The notes below the pieces were generated by a model. It ran no database searches. It was not told the DNA's origin and saw only the letters and a list, made by a program, of their open reading frames with translations. Below are positions 45,118 through 53,080 of a DNA stretch of 63,626 nucleotides, piece after piece. A program made the position numbers and the translations under genes. Where the stretch lies: positions 1 to 63,626 of the forward strand of contig JAFTCC010000048.1 in the NCBI GenBank assembly GCA_017454915.1, read 5' to 3'. The DNA comes from Paludibacteraceae bacterium (GTDB lineage Bacteria; Bacteroidota; Bacteroidia; Bacteroidales; Paludibacteraceae). Each line of letters begins with the position of its first letter. Positions within the stretch are counted from its first letter, which is position 1.

Positions 45118-45203
45118 GTCTAACAAATAATCTTGCGCAATTACCCTTTGTAACTAAAATCGTTTTGTATCACCTTAATTTACTACCTTTTATCAACCGC
45201 ATT

Positions 45204-45516
45204 GTCATTTTATGCATTCGAAATGACTATTATCATATCGTCAGCAAAAACGTGATGTATCATAATGCGCATTCTTTTCAGTCTACAGAGTTACAAAAAT
45301 GTTTTGAAATGGCAGCAATATGGTTGTGTAAATGACGCTTTTTTTTAGTGCTCAAATAGCAATTATTCCACCTTTAAGTGTCATTTTATTGCGCCATTTT
45401 TATGTAAATAACCGGTGTGTTTGCAGTTCGTCGCCGTAAAACGGCAGTTCATCTCCTTTTTTTTTTTTTTTTTTGTCAAGATAATGTCCTATTTTGCTAA
45501 AAAATAGTGTCATTTT
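45204..45516. promoter_or_regulatory. GTCATTTT motif array upstream of the fimbrial operon
   Basis: GTCATTTT occurs at 45204-45211, 45380-45387 and 45509-45516, and its inverse (AAATGAC) at 45221-45227 and 45330-45336. The first pair forms a 7-bp inverted repeat around ATGCAT. A separate perfect 9-bp inverted repeat (TTTGTAACT 45148-45156, AGTTACAAA 45289-45297) encloses 132 bp. The layout suggests regulator sites, possibly an invertible segment; neither is proven. Confidence 0.5.
45457..45474 (-). repeat. 18-T homopolymer tract
   Basis: An uninterrupted run of 18 T lies between the putative promoter at 45586 and the first fimbrial gene. Tracts of this length are slippage-prone and are a known basis of phase variation in other surface operons. 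Confidence 0.9.
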
Positions 45517-45585
45517 GCCAAAATTTTACAAAAAAAATACTATATAAATGTAGCGGATAACAACTAATGTGTAAGTTATCTGCTG

Positions 45586-45593
45586 CAAACGTA
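45586..45593 (-). promoter_or_regulatory. putative -7 box of the fimbrial operon
   Basis: TACGTTTG on the minus strand matches TAnnTTTG; the -33 is weak. It lies between the endonuclease gene end and the poly-T tract and gives a leader of about 460 nt. A GATAAC/GTTATC inverted repeat flanks positions 45555-45580 next to it. Confidence 0.45.
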
Positions 45594-45640
45594 TAGTTGT
45601 CTATGGATTGAATGCGGCGCTGACAAGTAAAATGGGAATC

Positions 45641-47407
45641 CTATTTAACTTTTATAACAATATTTTTGCCATCGCCGTAAGTTGCCCTGACGATGTGCAT
45701 TGTGTGTCCGGCAGGGCATGTTATCGTTTGTGCGCCGTAGACATTAGCGGAATAAATCACTTGCCCCAGTAGGCTTAAGATTTCAATTTTTGCGCTTGAG
45801 CCGCAGAAGTCGATGAAAATAGTGCCTCCGTATTGCCAAGCTCTTATGCTTTGTTGAGAGTCTGCTGATTGAACAGAAGTTGGGATAAGGCTGTCATCGT
45901 AGCTGTATGGCACATTTACGTTCTTTCCCCAAAGGTATTCAGCAAGGTTAGGCAGGTCCACAAACGGGTTTCTGTTGCCCTGAACGGCTTGTATGCCGTC
46001 GTTGCGGCTGCGCTCTTTTTCCGACACATTGTCCTGTCGGCTCCACTTCATCATCAGGCTCTGGCCATAATTGGTGAACTGCGAGCGTGTACCGTCGAAG
46101 TAGAAAGTTACCTTGCCGTGGTCGTTGTGAGTGTAATCGAGATTGCCGTAGCAGGTGAGCATATAGAAATATATGCGTGCGAAGTCGCCCTTGTACTCGT
46201 CGATAGGCTCAAACACCACATCCGTATATGATCCGAACCCGCTGTAGCCCTTCTTGGTTCCGTTTCCGAAAGCTTGTGTCACTTGTCCAACTTCGCCGTA
46301 AGGATATGTGAGCCTGCAGGTGTTAACATATCCGTTGGTAGGTACCACATGAACTATGTCGGAAAAAGCCGGAATGCAGGCGTTGTTTTCATGCCCCCAG
46401 TACGATTTAACCATAGAATGCTCTCGATTGTAGGCGGCTTTAGTTTCGCTTTCTCCGCCTGACACCCCCTCCGGGTAAAGGTATGTCCCTGCTTTGTTGG
46501 AATACATGTCCCAAATAGTGCCATACTCGCGGTAGTCGGTGATGGCGTATGCCTCGCGCAGGTTCTGATAACTGGTAACTCGCTTGCGTGCGTTTGTGAG
46601 GTCCATAATCGCCTGCCGGAGCTCATCACCTGATTTGCCCTCAAGCGATGAGTAGTAGATATGGTGGTCAGCGTCGTCGCATACTATCTCGAACAGTTTG
46701 CCGGCCTGGCGGCCTGTGTTGTCACCGTTTGCAGTGTCGTAGTTGGTCTCGGTGGTGGTGTAGGCATACGTGTTGTCGCGGTTGATGTTTGCTTTGCCGT
46801 TGAGGTTGGCGGCGGTGAAGCAATATGTTCCGGGTTCGGTGAGCGTGCTTGGCAGGGTTTCTATCGTGCCGCTATAGTAGTCGCCTGTGTAGCCGTCCTG
46901 CAACAGGGAGAATTTCATTGGCTGTCCGGCAGCGGCAGGAATATCACACTCCCAAAATACGCTTTCGCCCTCTGTGCCCGACGCTGACATCAGGTAGAAG
47001 CCATTAGGCACTTTAACAAACGGACGTGTCCACACGTGCCGGTTACCCTTGAAGCGGACAATGAAATGATCGTCATTAATCTCATCGGTTTGGCTTATCT
47101 CTACCAAGACAATGTTGGAGTGAACCTCATCAGCCTCGTCACACGACATAATTGCCTCGAAATGATACACCCCGACGGACTGCGGCGTAAAGTAGTCCAC
47201 GGCTCCAAGATGGCGGTAAGAGTCAACGTCAGGCTCCATCACCATGAGGTCAACAACTTTGGCGTTCTCCGCTTCGGCGATGTCATAGCTGAACCGCAAA
47301 GTCATTCCGAGCAACGCCTTGTCAGAGTTGCAGCCCAGACGAAATGAAGCCGCGTTCAGCATTGCTGACAGACAAAATGTTATGCACAGTAGAAAATGCC
47401 GCATCAT
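45641..47407 (-). CDS. secreted endonuclease I family protein with T9SS domain
   Basis: A 588-aa exported nuclease: signal peptide MMRHFLLCITFCLSAMLNA, a beta-rich head, an endonuclease I domain (about residues 245-500) with the catalytic-type motif NREHSMVKSYWGHENN, then IVHVVPTNGYVNTCR and EPIDEYKGDFARIYFYM, and a T9SS sorting domain (about 525-588: IEILSLLGQVIYSA, ending KNIVIKVK). Known members cleave DNA or RNA non-specifically outside the cell, probably for nutrition. It lies 33 bp downstream of a paralogue, so the pair arose by tandem duplication and is cotranscribed from the promoter at 49670. Confidence 0.88.
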   Translation of the reverse strand: MMRHFLLCITFCLSAMLNAASFRLGCNSDKALLGMTLRFSYDIAEAENAKVVDLMVMEPDVDSYRHLGAVDYFTPQSVGVYHFEAIMSCDEADEVHSNIVLVEISQTDEINDDHFIVRFKGNRHVWTRPFVKVPNGFYLMSASGTEGESVFWECDIPAAAGQPMKFSLLQDGYTGDYYSGTIETLPSTLTEPGTYCFTAANLNGKANINRDNTYAYTTTETNYDTANGDNTGRQAGKLFEIVCDDADHHIYYSSLEGKSGDELRQAIMDLTNARKRVTSYQNLREAYAITDYREYGTIWDMYSNKAGTYLYPEGVSGGESETKAAYNREHSMVKSYWGHENNACIPAFSDIVHVVPTNGYVNTCRLTYPYGEVGQVTQAFGNGTKKGYSGFGSYTDVVFEPIDEYKGDFARIYFYMLTCYGNLDYTHNDHGKVTFYFDGTRSQFTNYGQSLMMKWSRQDNVSEKERSRNDGIQAVQGNRNPFVDLPNLAEYLWGKNVNVPYSYDDSLIPTSVQSADSQQSIRAWQYGGTIFIDFCGSSAKIEILSLLGQVIYSANVYGAQTITCPAGHTMHIVRATYGDGKNIVIKVK

Positions 47408-47440
47408 TTTCGGTTTATATTGTTTTGAATTGCGTACCGC

Positions 47441-49513
47441 TTATTTTATCACTTTTATTGTTCTCACGTTGCCGCGTTCGTCAGTGGCGCGTATCAAGCT
47501 CACGCCGTTGGCACTATTTATTGATATTGTTGACGGAGCGCCAATCGTGTATGTGCCAAGCAGTCGTCCTGTGATGTCAAAATGTTCTATCTTTACGTTG
47601 TTCAGTGTTGTCAAGACGCAGATGGCCTCGCCCTGACGCCATGCGCTAACTCCGGTGTCTTCCGCAGTTTCTTCCACTGCCGTATCCATGTCATCAAAAC
47701 TATAGGGTTTGCCAGTTTTCGTGCCCCAGAGGTATTCGGCAAGGTTAGGCAGGTCCACAAACGGGTTGCGGTTGCCTTGTATGGACTGCACACCGTCGTT
47801 GCGCCGGCGCTCAAAGTCTGAAACCTCGTCGTTGCGCGCCCACTTCATAAACAGGTTTTTGCCGTATGTGGTGAAATCAGATTTGTTGCTGATGTAGTTG
47901 AACACGGCTCCGCCGGTGCTGTAGTTGTTGAATTTTACATTGCTGTAGCACGTAACCATGTAGAAATAAATGCGTGCGAAATCGCCCTTATACTCGTCAA
48001 TGGGCTCATACACCAGTCCTGTATATCCGCTGAAAGACGAGTTGCCGACCTTGCTGCCGTTGCCAAAAGTCTGCTGTGCGCTGCCCACCTCTCCATAGGG
48101 GTAGTAGCTGCGCGCCTCGTTAACATATCCGTTGGCAGGAATTACGTGAACGATGTCGGTGAAAGCCGGTATGCAATTGTTGTTGTCGTGTTTCCACCAT
48201 GATTTTGGCAGGCTGTGCTCGCGGTTAAACACCGCGCTGATTTCGCTGCTGTTGCCCGACGTGCCTTGGGGGTAGCGATACGTGCCGCTCATGTTGGAAT
48301 ACATGTCAAGGATGTTGCCGTATGTGCTGTAATCCGTCACCATATAAGCGCCGCGCAGAGCCATGTATGTCGTTACGCGCTTGTCGCGGTTCTCGATTTG
48401 GTTGACGGCATCCCACAGTTCCGTTCCCGACTTGCCTACCAGCGAGGCATAGCGCACGTGGTGGTCAAGGTCGTTACATTCAGTGTCAAACAGCATACCT
48501 GTTTGCCGCCCTATGGTGTTATTCTCGTTAACGTTGTAGTTGCTTTCTTGGCTTACGTAATACCATGTGTCATAGCTGTTTCCGTCGCTTTCGATGTTGG
48601 CCTCCCCATCGAGGTTTCCGGCTATGAAGCAGTGCATCCCGTCGTCCAGTAGCAGACGCGGCAGTGTCTGAAGCCTGCCACTATGGTAGTCCGCACTATA
48701 GCTGTTCTGCCGGATTGCGACAGCCAAATTTTCGGCGAAAAATGTCTCGTAGAGTTCATCTCCGTCAATTTCTTTCTCCCATAGGTTGTAGTCGCCTTCC
48801 GCCCCCACAAGCTGCATGGCAGAAGTTTGAATAACGTTTTCTGTCGAATTGTCGGTAAAAACAGCCACAGGCGCTGTCCACACGCGATTATGCCCCTTGA
48901 AACGCACGACAAAACGGTCGGTGGGTGTGTCGGGTTGCCCGGGGTTGCCGGCGCCTTGCGAGCAGGTCGTGGTCAACGTCAGGTTGCGAAGTTCCCAATA
49001 CAGTCCCTCGCGGCCTTGCGCAGGGTCGTGGGTAAGACGGAACGCGAAACGGATGCCGTCTGTCCATTTTGACCAATCGGCAGCGGAGGCGGTGGCATAG
49101 ACATAACTTTTGGACCACTGGCTCACCGTCAGCTCAGTCCACTGAGTGGTGTTCACGTCGCCCGTAAATTCATCGGTGATATAAACATGAAGCACTTCCG
49201 AGGCAAAGTCTGTAGTGGTGGCTTTATAAAGACAGTGCTCAAACGACAGGCTGAAACTTTCCATGCCGGTGAAGTCATATTCTGGCGACACAAGCCAGTC
49301 GTCCTCGACATAATTGGAGCCCCATGCATTGACTACAATGCCATACGCCCCGTTAAAATGCCAGTCGCGGTACACGCCGCTTATATTATATGTCTCAAAT
49401 CCGCCCAAATCGCCGTCAGTGAGCGGCACGTTCACGCTAACAGGACGGCATACTGCACCGCATAGCGCGAATGCCAAGCTTAATAGGGCTGAAAAAGTAA
49501 TCCGTTTAACCAT
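47441..49513 (-). CDS. secreted endonuclease I family protein with extra N-terminal domain and T9SS domain
   Basis: A 690-aa paralogue of the following gene. After the signal peptide (VKRITFSALLSLAFALCGAV) it has an added choice-of-anchor-like beta domain (about 25-185: NVPLTDGDLGGFETYNISG, GIVVNAWGSNYVEDDWLVSP) absent from the sister protein. It then has a shared head region (RFVVRFKGHNRVWTAPVAVF), the endonuclease I domain with NREHSLPKSWWKHDNNNCIP, and a T9SS domain ending RTIKVIK. Both active sites are intact, so both copies are probably functional. The extra domain may bind substrate or surface. It is the first gene of the two-gene operon. Confidence 0.88.
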   Translation of the reverse strand: MVKRITFSALLSLAFALCGAVCRPVSVNVPLTDGDLGGFETYNISGVYRDWHFNGAYGIVVNAWGSNYVEDDWLVSPEYDFTGMESFSLSFEHCLYKATTTDFASEVLHVYITDEFTGDVNTTQWTELTVSQWSKSYVYATASAADWSKWTDGIRFAFRLTHDPAQGREGLYWELRNLTLTTTCSQGAGNPGQPDTPTDRFVVRFKGHNRVWTAPVAVFTDNSTENVIQTSAMQLVGAEGDYNLWEKEIDGDELYETFFAENLAVAIRQNSYSADYHSGRLQTLPRLLLDDGMHCFIAGNLDGEANIESDGNSYDTWYYVSQESNYNVNENNTIGRQTGMLFDTECNDLDHHVRYASLVGKSGTELWDAVNQIENRDKRVTTYMALRGAYMVTDYSTYGNILDMYSNMSGTYRYPQGTSGNSSEISAVFNREHSLPKSWWKHDNNNCIPAFTDIVHVIPANGYVNEARSYYPYGEVGSAQQTFGNGSKVGNSSFSGYTGLVYEPIDEYKGDFARIYFYMVTCYSNVKFNNYSTGGAVFNYISNKSDFTTYGKNLFMKWARNDEVSDFERRRNDGVQSIQGNRNPFVDLPNLAEYLWGTKTGKPYSFDDMDTAVEETAEDTGVSAWRQGEAICVLTTLNNVKIEHFDITGRLLGTYTIGAPSTISINSANGVSLIRATDERGNVRTIKVIK

Positions 49514-49669
49514 AAATAAAGTATATGAAAGTTTTGAACTGATGGAATATCTGATTTGAGCAAAGTGCAGATGGCACTTGCGTTATGTTGGAAAAAGATG
49601 AATGAAATCTTTGTGGCAGTGATTAGTGATTTTACTATAATAAGGTGTTAATAACTGAATTTAACACCG

Positions 49670-49677
49670 CAAATGTA
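49670..49677 (-). promoter_or_regulatory. -7 box of the endonuclease operon
   Basis: TACATTTG on the minus strand; the expected leader to ATG 49513 is about 150 nt. It is paired with the divergent promoter at 49709. Confidence 0.6.
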
Positions 49678-49708
49678 CAAAAAATTTGTTAGTTTACAAA
49701 GTTATTGC

Positions 49709-49716
49709 TACCTTTG
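49709..49716 (+). promoter_or_regulatory. -7 box of the exported-protein operon
   Basis: TACCTTTG at 49709-49716 with TTTG about 22 bp upstream; expected leader to ATG 49830 about 105 nt. The two divergent promoters are only about 30 bp apart and may be coregulated. Otherwise 49514-49829 shows nothing else. Confidence 0.65.
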
Positions 49717-49829
49717 CCATGCGGAATTTGCTATTATCATGTTCGTTTTTTTTATGGCACACTTGTTGCTTTTCATTTTTCGCACGTTTATTCTTACGAC
49801 AACTAACTCATTAAAAACCTAATAAAATT

Positions 49830-50318
49830 ATGAAAAAAATCCTTCCTCTTCTCGTGCTGCTTATGGTAAGCGGTTTGAGTTTTGCCGGCAAACGCGCCGA
49901 TCGTCTTACTAATGAATGGCGCTATGAGCTGGAATGTGCTGGCAACGGAGCTCAGGGCACTTATCTTGTTAAGGTATGGAGCTACAGCAAGAACTCCCGC
50001 GTGGCTTATGAGCAGTGCAGCAAAAACGCAGTTCATGGCATTATCTTCAAGGGCTATGCCGGTGGCAACGGTTGCACACCCCAACGCCCGCTCTGCAGCA
50101 ACCCCGGAGCAGAGCAAGAATATGCTGACTTCTTCAAACGCTTCTTTGCTGACGGAGGCGAATACATGAAATATGTGCAAGTGAAAGCCGCCAGCCGCCA
50201 AGACGTTAAAATCAAATCGGAACACAAGGTTGGTGTGGTTGTGTCTGTCGCAAAAGACCAACTCCGCAAAGCACTCGAACAGGCCGGCGTAATACGCGGG
50301 CTTAGCACCGGTTTCTAA
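49830..50318 (+). CDS. exported protein, paralogue of the next gene (LPP20-like?)
   Basis: A 162-aa secreted protein with signal MKKILPLLVLLMVSGLSFAG. The mature part contains GTYLVKVWSYSKNSRVAYEQ and EYADFFKRFFADGGEYMKYV and is clearly homologous to the following gene (GSYTIRAWGRARNSTDAYVQ; YEDYFNAFFADHGEYKNF). The repeated small alpha/beta pattern recalls LPP20/FlgP-type lipoproteins, but this is only a resemblance. Unlike its paralogue it has no lipobox Cys. It is the first gene of a run of four exported-protein genes on the plus strand. Confidence 0.75.
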   Translation: MKKILPLLVLLMVSGLSFAGKRADRLTNEWRYELECAGNGAQGTYLVKVWSYSKNSRVAYEQCSKNAVHGIIFKGYAGGNGCTPQRPLCSNPGAEQEYADFFKRFFADGGEYMKYVQVKAASRQDVKIKSEHKVGVVVSVAKDQLRKALEQAGVIRGLSTGF

Positions 50319-50361
50319 CACAAGTTCTATTTTTTAACACACAAATTTTTAACTCGACAAA

Positions 50362-50847
50362 ATGAAAACATTTACAAAAATAACCCTTTGCCTGCTTGTG
50401 GTGCTGACCATGGTGGGCTGCGTTGGAAAAAGACAGTCACAAGCCTACTATGACTACAAGTCAAAAGTCATAGGCAGTGAACTCGACGGCTCCTACACCA
50501 TCCGTGCATGGGGACGTGCCCGTAACTCCACCGACGCCTACGTTCAGGCGCAGAAAACTGCCGTCTATGACGTTATCTTTAACGGAGTGCAGGCAGCCAC
50601 AACAAGCCAGAGAAACCTCAACCCCCTGCTGTTTGAAACCAACGCGCGAGACAAATACGAGGACTATTTCAACGCTTTCTTTGCCGATCACGGCGAATAC
50701 AAAAACTTCTGCTCGATGAAAGAAAAACGTGTCGTAACATCGCACTTCAAGAGAACCGACGCGCAAACCCTGTGCGAAACCACTGTGTGCGTGTTCCGCT
50801 CAAAGCTCAAACAAAAACTCATCGACGACGGAATACTCAAACAATAA
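50362..50847 (+). CDS. lipoprotein, paralogue of the preceding gene
   Basis: A 161-aa lipoprotein: signal MKTFTKITLCLLVVLTMVGC with C20, then a domain homologous to the preceding protein. Both are 43 bp apart and cotranscribed. One copy is soluble in the periplasm or outside and this one is membrane-anchored, so they could form a heteromeric complex. No known enzyme motif is seen. Confidence 0.75.
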   Translation: MKTFTKITLCLLVVLTMVGCVGKRQSQAYYDYKSKVIGSELDGSYTIRAWGRARNSTDAYVQAQKTAVYDVIFNGVQAATTSQRNLNPLLFETNARDKYEDYFNAFFADHGEYKNFCSMKEKRVVTSHFKRTDAQTLCETTVCVFRSKLKQKLIDDGILKQ

Positions 50848-50922
50848 ATGGTCATTTACTTTTTGACATTTTTGTTAGTCCAACGCTTCAAAGATTAACC
50901 AATAATTTCTAATTCAAGAACA

Positions 50923-51867
50923 ATGAAACGCATTTTATCACTTATGTTCTGCGCCGTTCTCATGGCTACTGCCGCTTTCGGCCAGGCAAAAAAACCAACT
51001 ATAATGGTCGTGCCCAGCGAGGCATGGTGCAACCAGAACGGCTACATGATGTCTTATGACGACATGGGCACCACACTCAAATTGCCCGACTACCGTGCCG
51101 CACTGCAAAACGACATGGACCTGAAACTTGCAATAGCCAAAATCAATGACCTGATGACAGACCGTGGTTTCCCGCTCAAAGACCTTGAGGCAACGCTTCA
51201 AAGCATACAGAGGCAGCAGGCAGAGGAGAACATGATGTCAAGCAAGTCTGGCGCAAGCATGCAGGAGAACCCCATCGACCGCCTGCGCCGTGTGGCAAAA
51301 GCCGACATCATCATCGAACTCAGCTGGGATGTAAAATACCAAGGTCCAAAAGCGACACTAACCTACATCATGCGCGGACTTGACAGCTACAGCAACAAAC
51401 AGATAGCCGGTTCGTCAGGCGCAAGCACACCAACAATGTCAGCCCAAGTGGTGGTATTGCTCGAAGAGGCTGTGCTCGCCAACATCGACGAGTTCAACAA
51501 CAAACTTATGGCGCACTTTGAGGACATGTTCGCCAACGGACGCGAAGTGGCTCTTGATCTGCGCGTGTGGGACGATGCCGGAATCGATTTTGAAGAAGAA
51601 TATAATGGCGAGGAACTCTCATTGCTCATTGATGACTGGATGGCAGAAAACACCATTCAGGGACGTTTCTCAAAACTCGATGGCACCGAAACACGTATCG
51701 CATACGAGCAGGTCCGCATACCGCTCAACAAACCTAACGGAACTGCGATGGACACCGAGGCTTTCGCACGCCAACTCTCGAAATACCTTAAAACCGTAAC
51801 GTCATTGCCGGTTAAGGTGGTGCCTCGCGGACTTGGAAGCTGCATGCTCATCATCGGCGGAAAGTAA
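50923..51867 (+). CDS. DUF6175-like exported protein
   Basis: A 314-aa exported protein (signal MKRILSLMFCAVLMATAAFG) starting its mature part KKPTIMVVPSEAWCNQNGYM and continuing DLKLAIAKINDLMTDRGFPL and KADIIIELSWDVKYQGPKAT. The order of a beta strand, then LAxAKIN and then a helix resembles the CsgG/FlgO-like fold used by envelope lipoproteins. The sequence style matches DUF6175 proteins of Bacteroides, an assignment made by recognition and not by search. It follows the two paralogues with 75 bp spacing. Confidence 0.7.
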   Translation: MKRILSLMFCAVLMATAAFGQAKKPTIMVVPSEAWCNQNGYMMSYDDMGTTLKLPDYRAALQNDMDLKLAIAKINDLMTDRGFPLKDLEATLQSIQRQQAEENMMSSKSGASMQENPIDRLRRVAKADIIIELSWDVKYQGPKATLTYIMRGLDSYSNKQIAGSSGASTPTMSAQVVVLLEEAVLANIDEFNNKLMAHFEDMFANGREVALDLRVWDDAGIDFEEEYNGEELSLLIDDWMAENTIQGRFSKLDGTETRIAYEQVRIPLNKPNGTAMDTEAFARQLSKYLKTVTSLPVKVVPRGLGSCMLIIGGK

Positions 51868-51868
51868 G

Positions 51869-51975
51869 GCAATTAGCCCTGCAGGGGCGGTGCAGATTAG
51901 CCGTGGGTGTAACCCGCGGGCAACGGAAAACACCCTCCCCCAAAAAACCGCGTAGCGGTGACGCATAATAGCATC
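51869..51975. repeat. GC-rich palindromic intergenic repeat
   Basis: CCCTGCAGGGG, CCGTGGGTGTAACCCGCGG and CCGCGTAGCGG form three adjacent short palindromes in a G+C-rich block unlike its surroundings. Similar blocks are dispersed in Bacteroidales genomes from my recollection; this is the only copy in the window. Confidence 0.6.
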
Positions 51976-52044
51976 TTCAAATAACAATGTCCCACTAAAA
52001 ATAAAAAAGCAAATAAATGAAAAATACTTACCATTATATGCGCA

Positions 52045-52947
52045 TTGACACTCGCATGGAGCGTCAGCGCACAGGATAAGGGCTCGTCAATAGCACTTGC
52101 CATCATTCCGTCTGACTTGCCACAGGACTTCCCGGCATCAGCTCAGAACCAAGTCATAAACAAGCTCAACCAAGTGCTCACCGCCAATGGTGTGGCAAAA
52201 TTGCCCGGCTTCTCGCAGTTCTTCATCACTGTGATTGCCTCGCCACAAACCAAAGACATCACCCCCTCCGCACCTCCGCAGGTGGCACAGACACTGGAGT
52301 TCACGTTTTACATCGCTGACTACAACACCCAGACAGTGTTCTCGCAGACGAGCGTAACAGCCAAGGGCATAGGCCCCAACGAGGCAAAATCATATATGGA
52401 CGCAATACGCCGCATCAACATCAACTCGCCCGCCATCAAAGAATTTGTGGCACAAGGCAAGGCGAAAATTATTGATTGGTATGACACTCAAGCAGAAGCT
52501 ATCTTCAAACAGGCTGAACAACTCGCCAAACGTCATGAGTATGAACAGGCATTGTATCTCGTGAGCGGTTTCCCAACAGAGTGCCGCAACTTCGACCGCA
52601 GTTTGGAGGTCGGCGACAAAATTTTCCAGAAATACATTGACTACACCTGCCAAATCAACCTTGCCAAGGCTCGCGCTGCATGGGCAGCAGAGCAGAACTC
52701 GGCAGGAGCCGCCGCAGCTGGGGAATTCCTCTCCGAAATTTATCCCGAGGCTTCATGTCACGGCGATGCTATGGCACTCTACAACGAGATCAAGACAAAG
52801 GTGCTTGACGACTGGAAATTCGAGATGAAGATGTATCAGGATCAGGTGGACCTCGAGTCGCAGCGCATTGATGCATGGAAAGCCGTCGGAATGGCTTATG
52901 GCAACCACCAGCAGCCGACCACAACTAACATCGCATGGCTCAGATAA
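52045..52947 (+). CDS. exported protein with broken signal-peptide start (A-run indel)
   Basis: The main frame encodes 300 aa from 52045 (TTG). Upstream it is open to a natural signal peptide, ILTIICALTLAWSVSAQD, but ATG 52017 is out of frame by one base in the run of A at 52020-52024 (ATG AAAAA T). Four A would give MKILTIICALTLAW, exactly a signal peptide. So the gene needs one A fewer, or it is phase-switched or pseudogenised. The mature part has SIALAIIPSDLPQDFPASAQ and QVINKLNQVLTANG, then a coiled region with AEAIFKQAEQLAKRHEYEQA. No family is certain; some resemblance to FlgT/CsgG-like N-domains. Confidence 0.7.
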   Translation: MTLAWSVSAQDKGSSIALAIIPSDLPQDFPASAQNQVINKLNQVLTANGVAKLPGFSQFFITVIASPQTKDITPSAPPQVAQTLEFTFYIADYNTQTVFSQTSVTAKGIGPNEAKSYMDAIRRININSPAIKEFVAQGKAKIIDWYDTQAEAIFKQAEQLAKRHEYEQALYLVSGFPTECRNFDRSLEVGDKIFQKYIDYTCQINLAKARAAWAAEQNSAGAAAAGEFLSEIYPEASCHGDAMALYNEIKTKVLDDWKFEMKMYQDQVDLESQRIDAWKAVGMAYGNHQQPTTTNIAWLR

Positions 52948-52961
52948 GCAGCCTTTAGTGC

Positions 52962-53012
52962 AAGTGCAAAGTGCAAATCTCATCAACATGGTTTTGCGCT
53001 TTGCACTTTTTA
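52962..53012 (+). terminator. 16-bp hairpin terminator
   Basis: AAGTGCAAAGTGCAAA pairs with TTTGCGCTTTGCACTT (one G-U), followed by TTTT. It ends the four-gene exported-protein operon. Confidence 0.85.
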
Positions 53013-53020
53013 CTAATTTA

Positions 53021-53055
53021 CACCCACGGTCGGGCTAATGAACGATTGTGGTTTA
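53021..53055. repeat. GGTC-taat palindromic repeat, copy 4 (degenerate)
   Basis: CACCCACGGTCGGGCTAATGA and CGATTGTGGTTT preserve the core and the CTAATGA centre of the repeat seen at 104, 8669 and 8932. It lies 26 bp upstream of ATG 53081. Confidence 0.5.
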
Positions 53056-53080
53056 ACACACTATTATTTATCAAATTACT

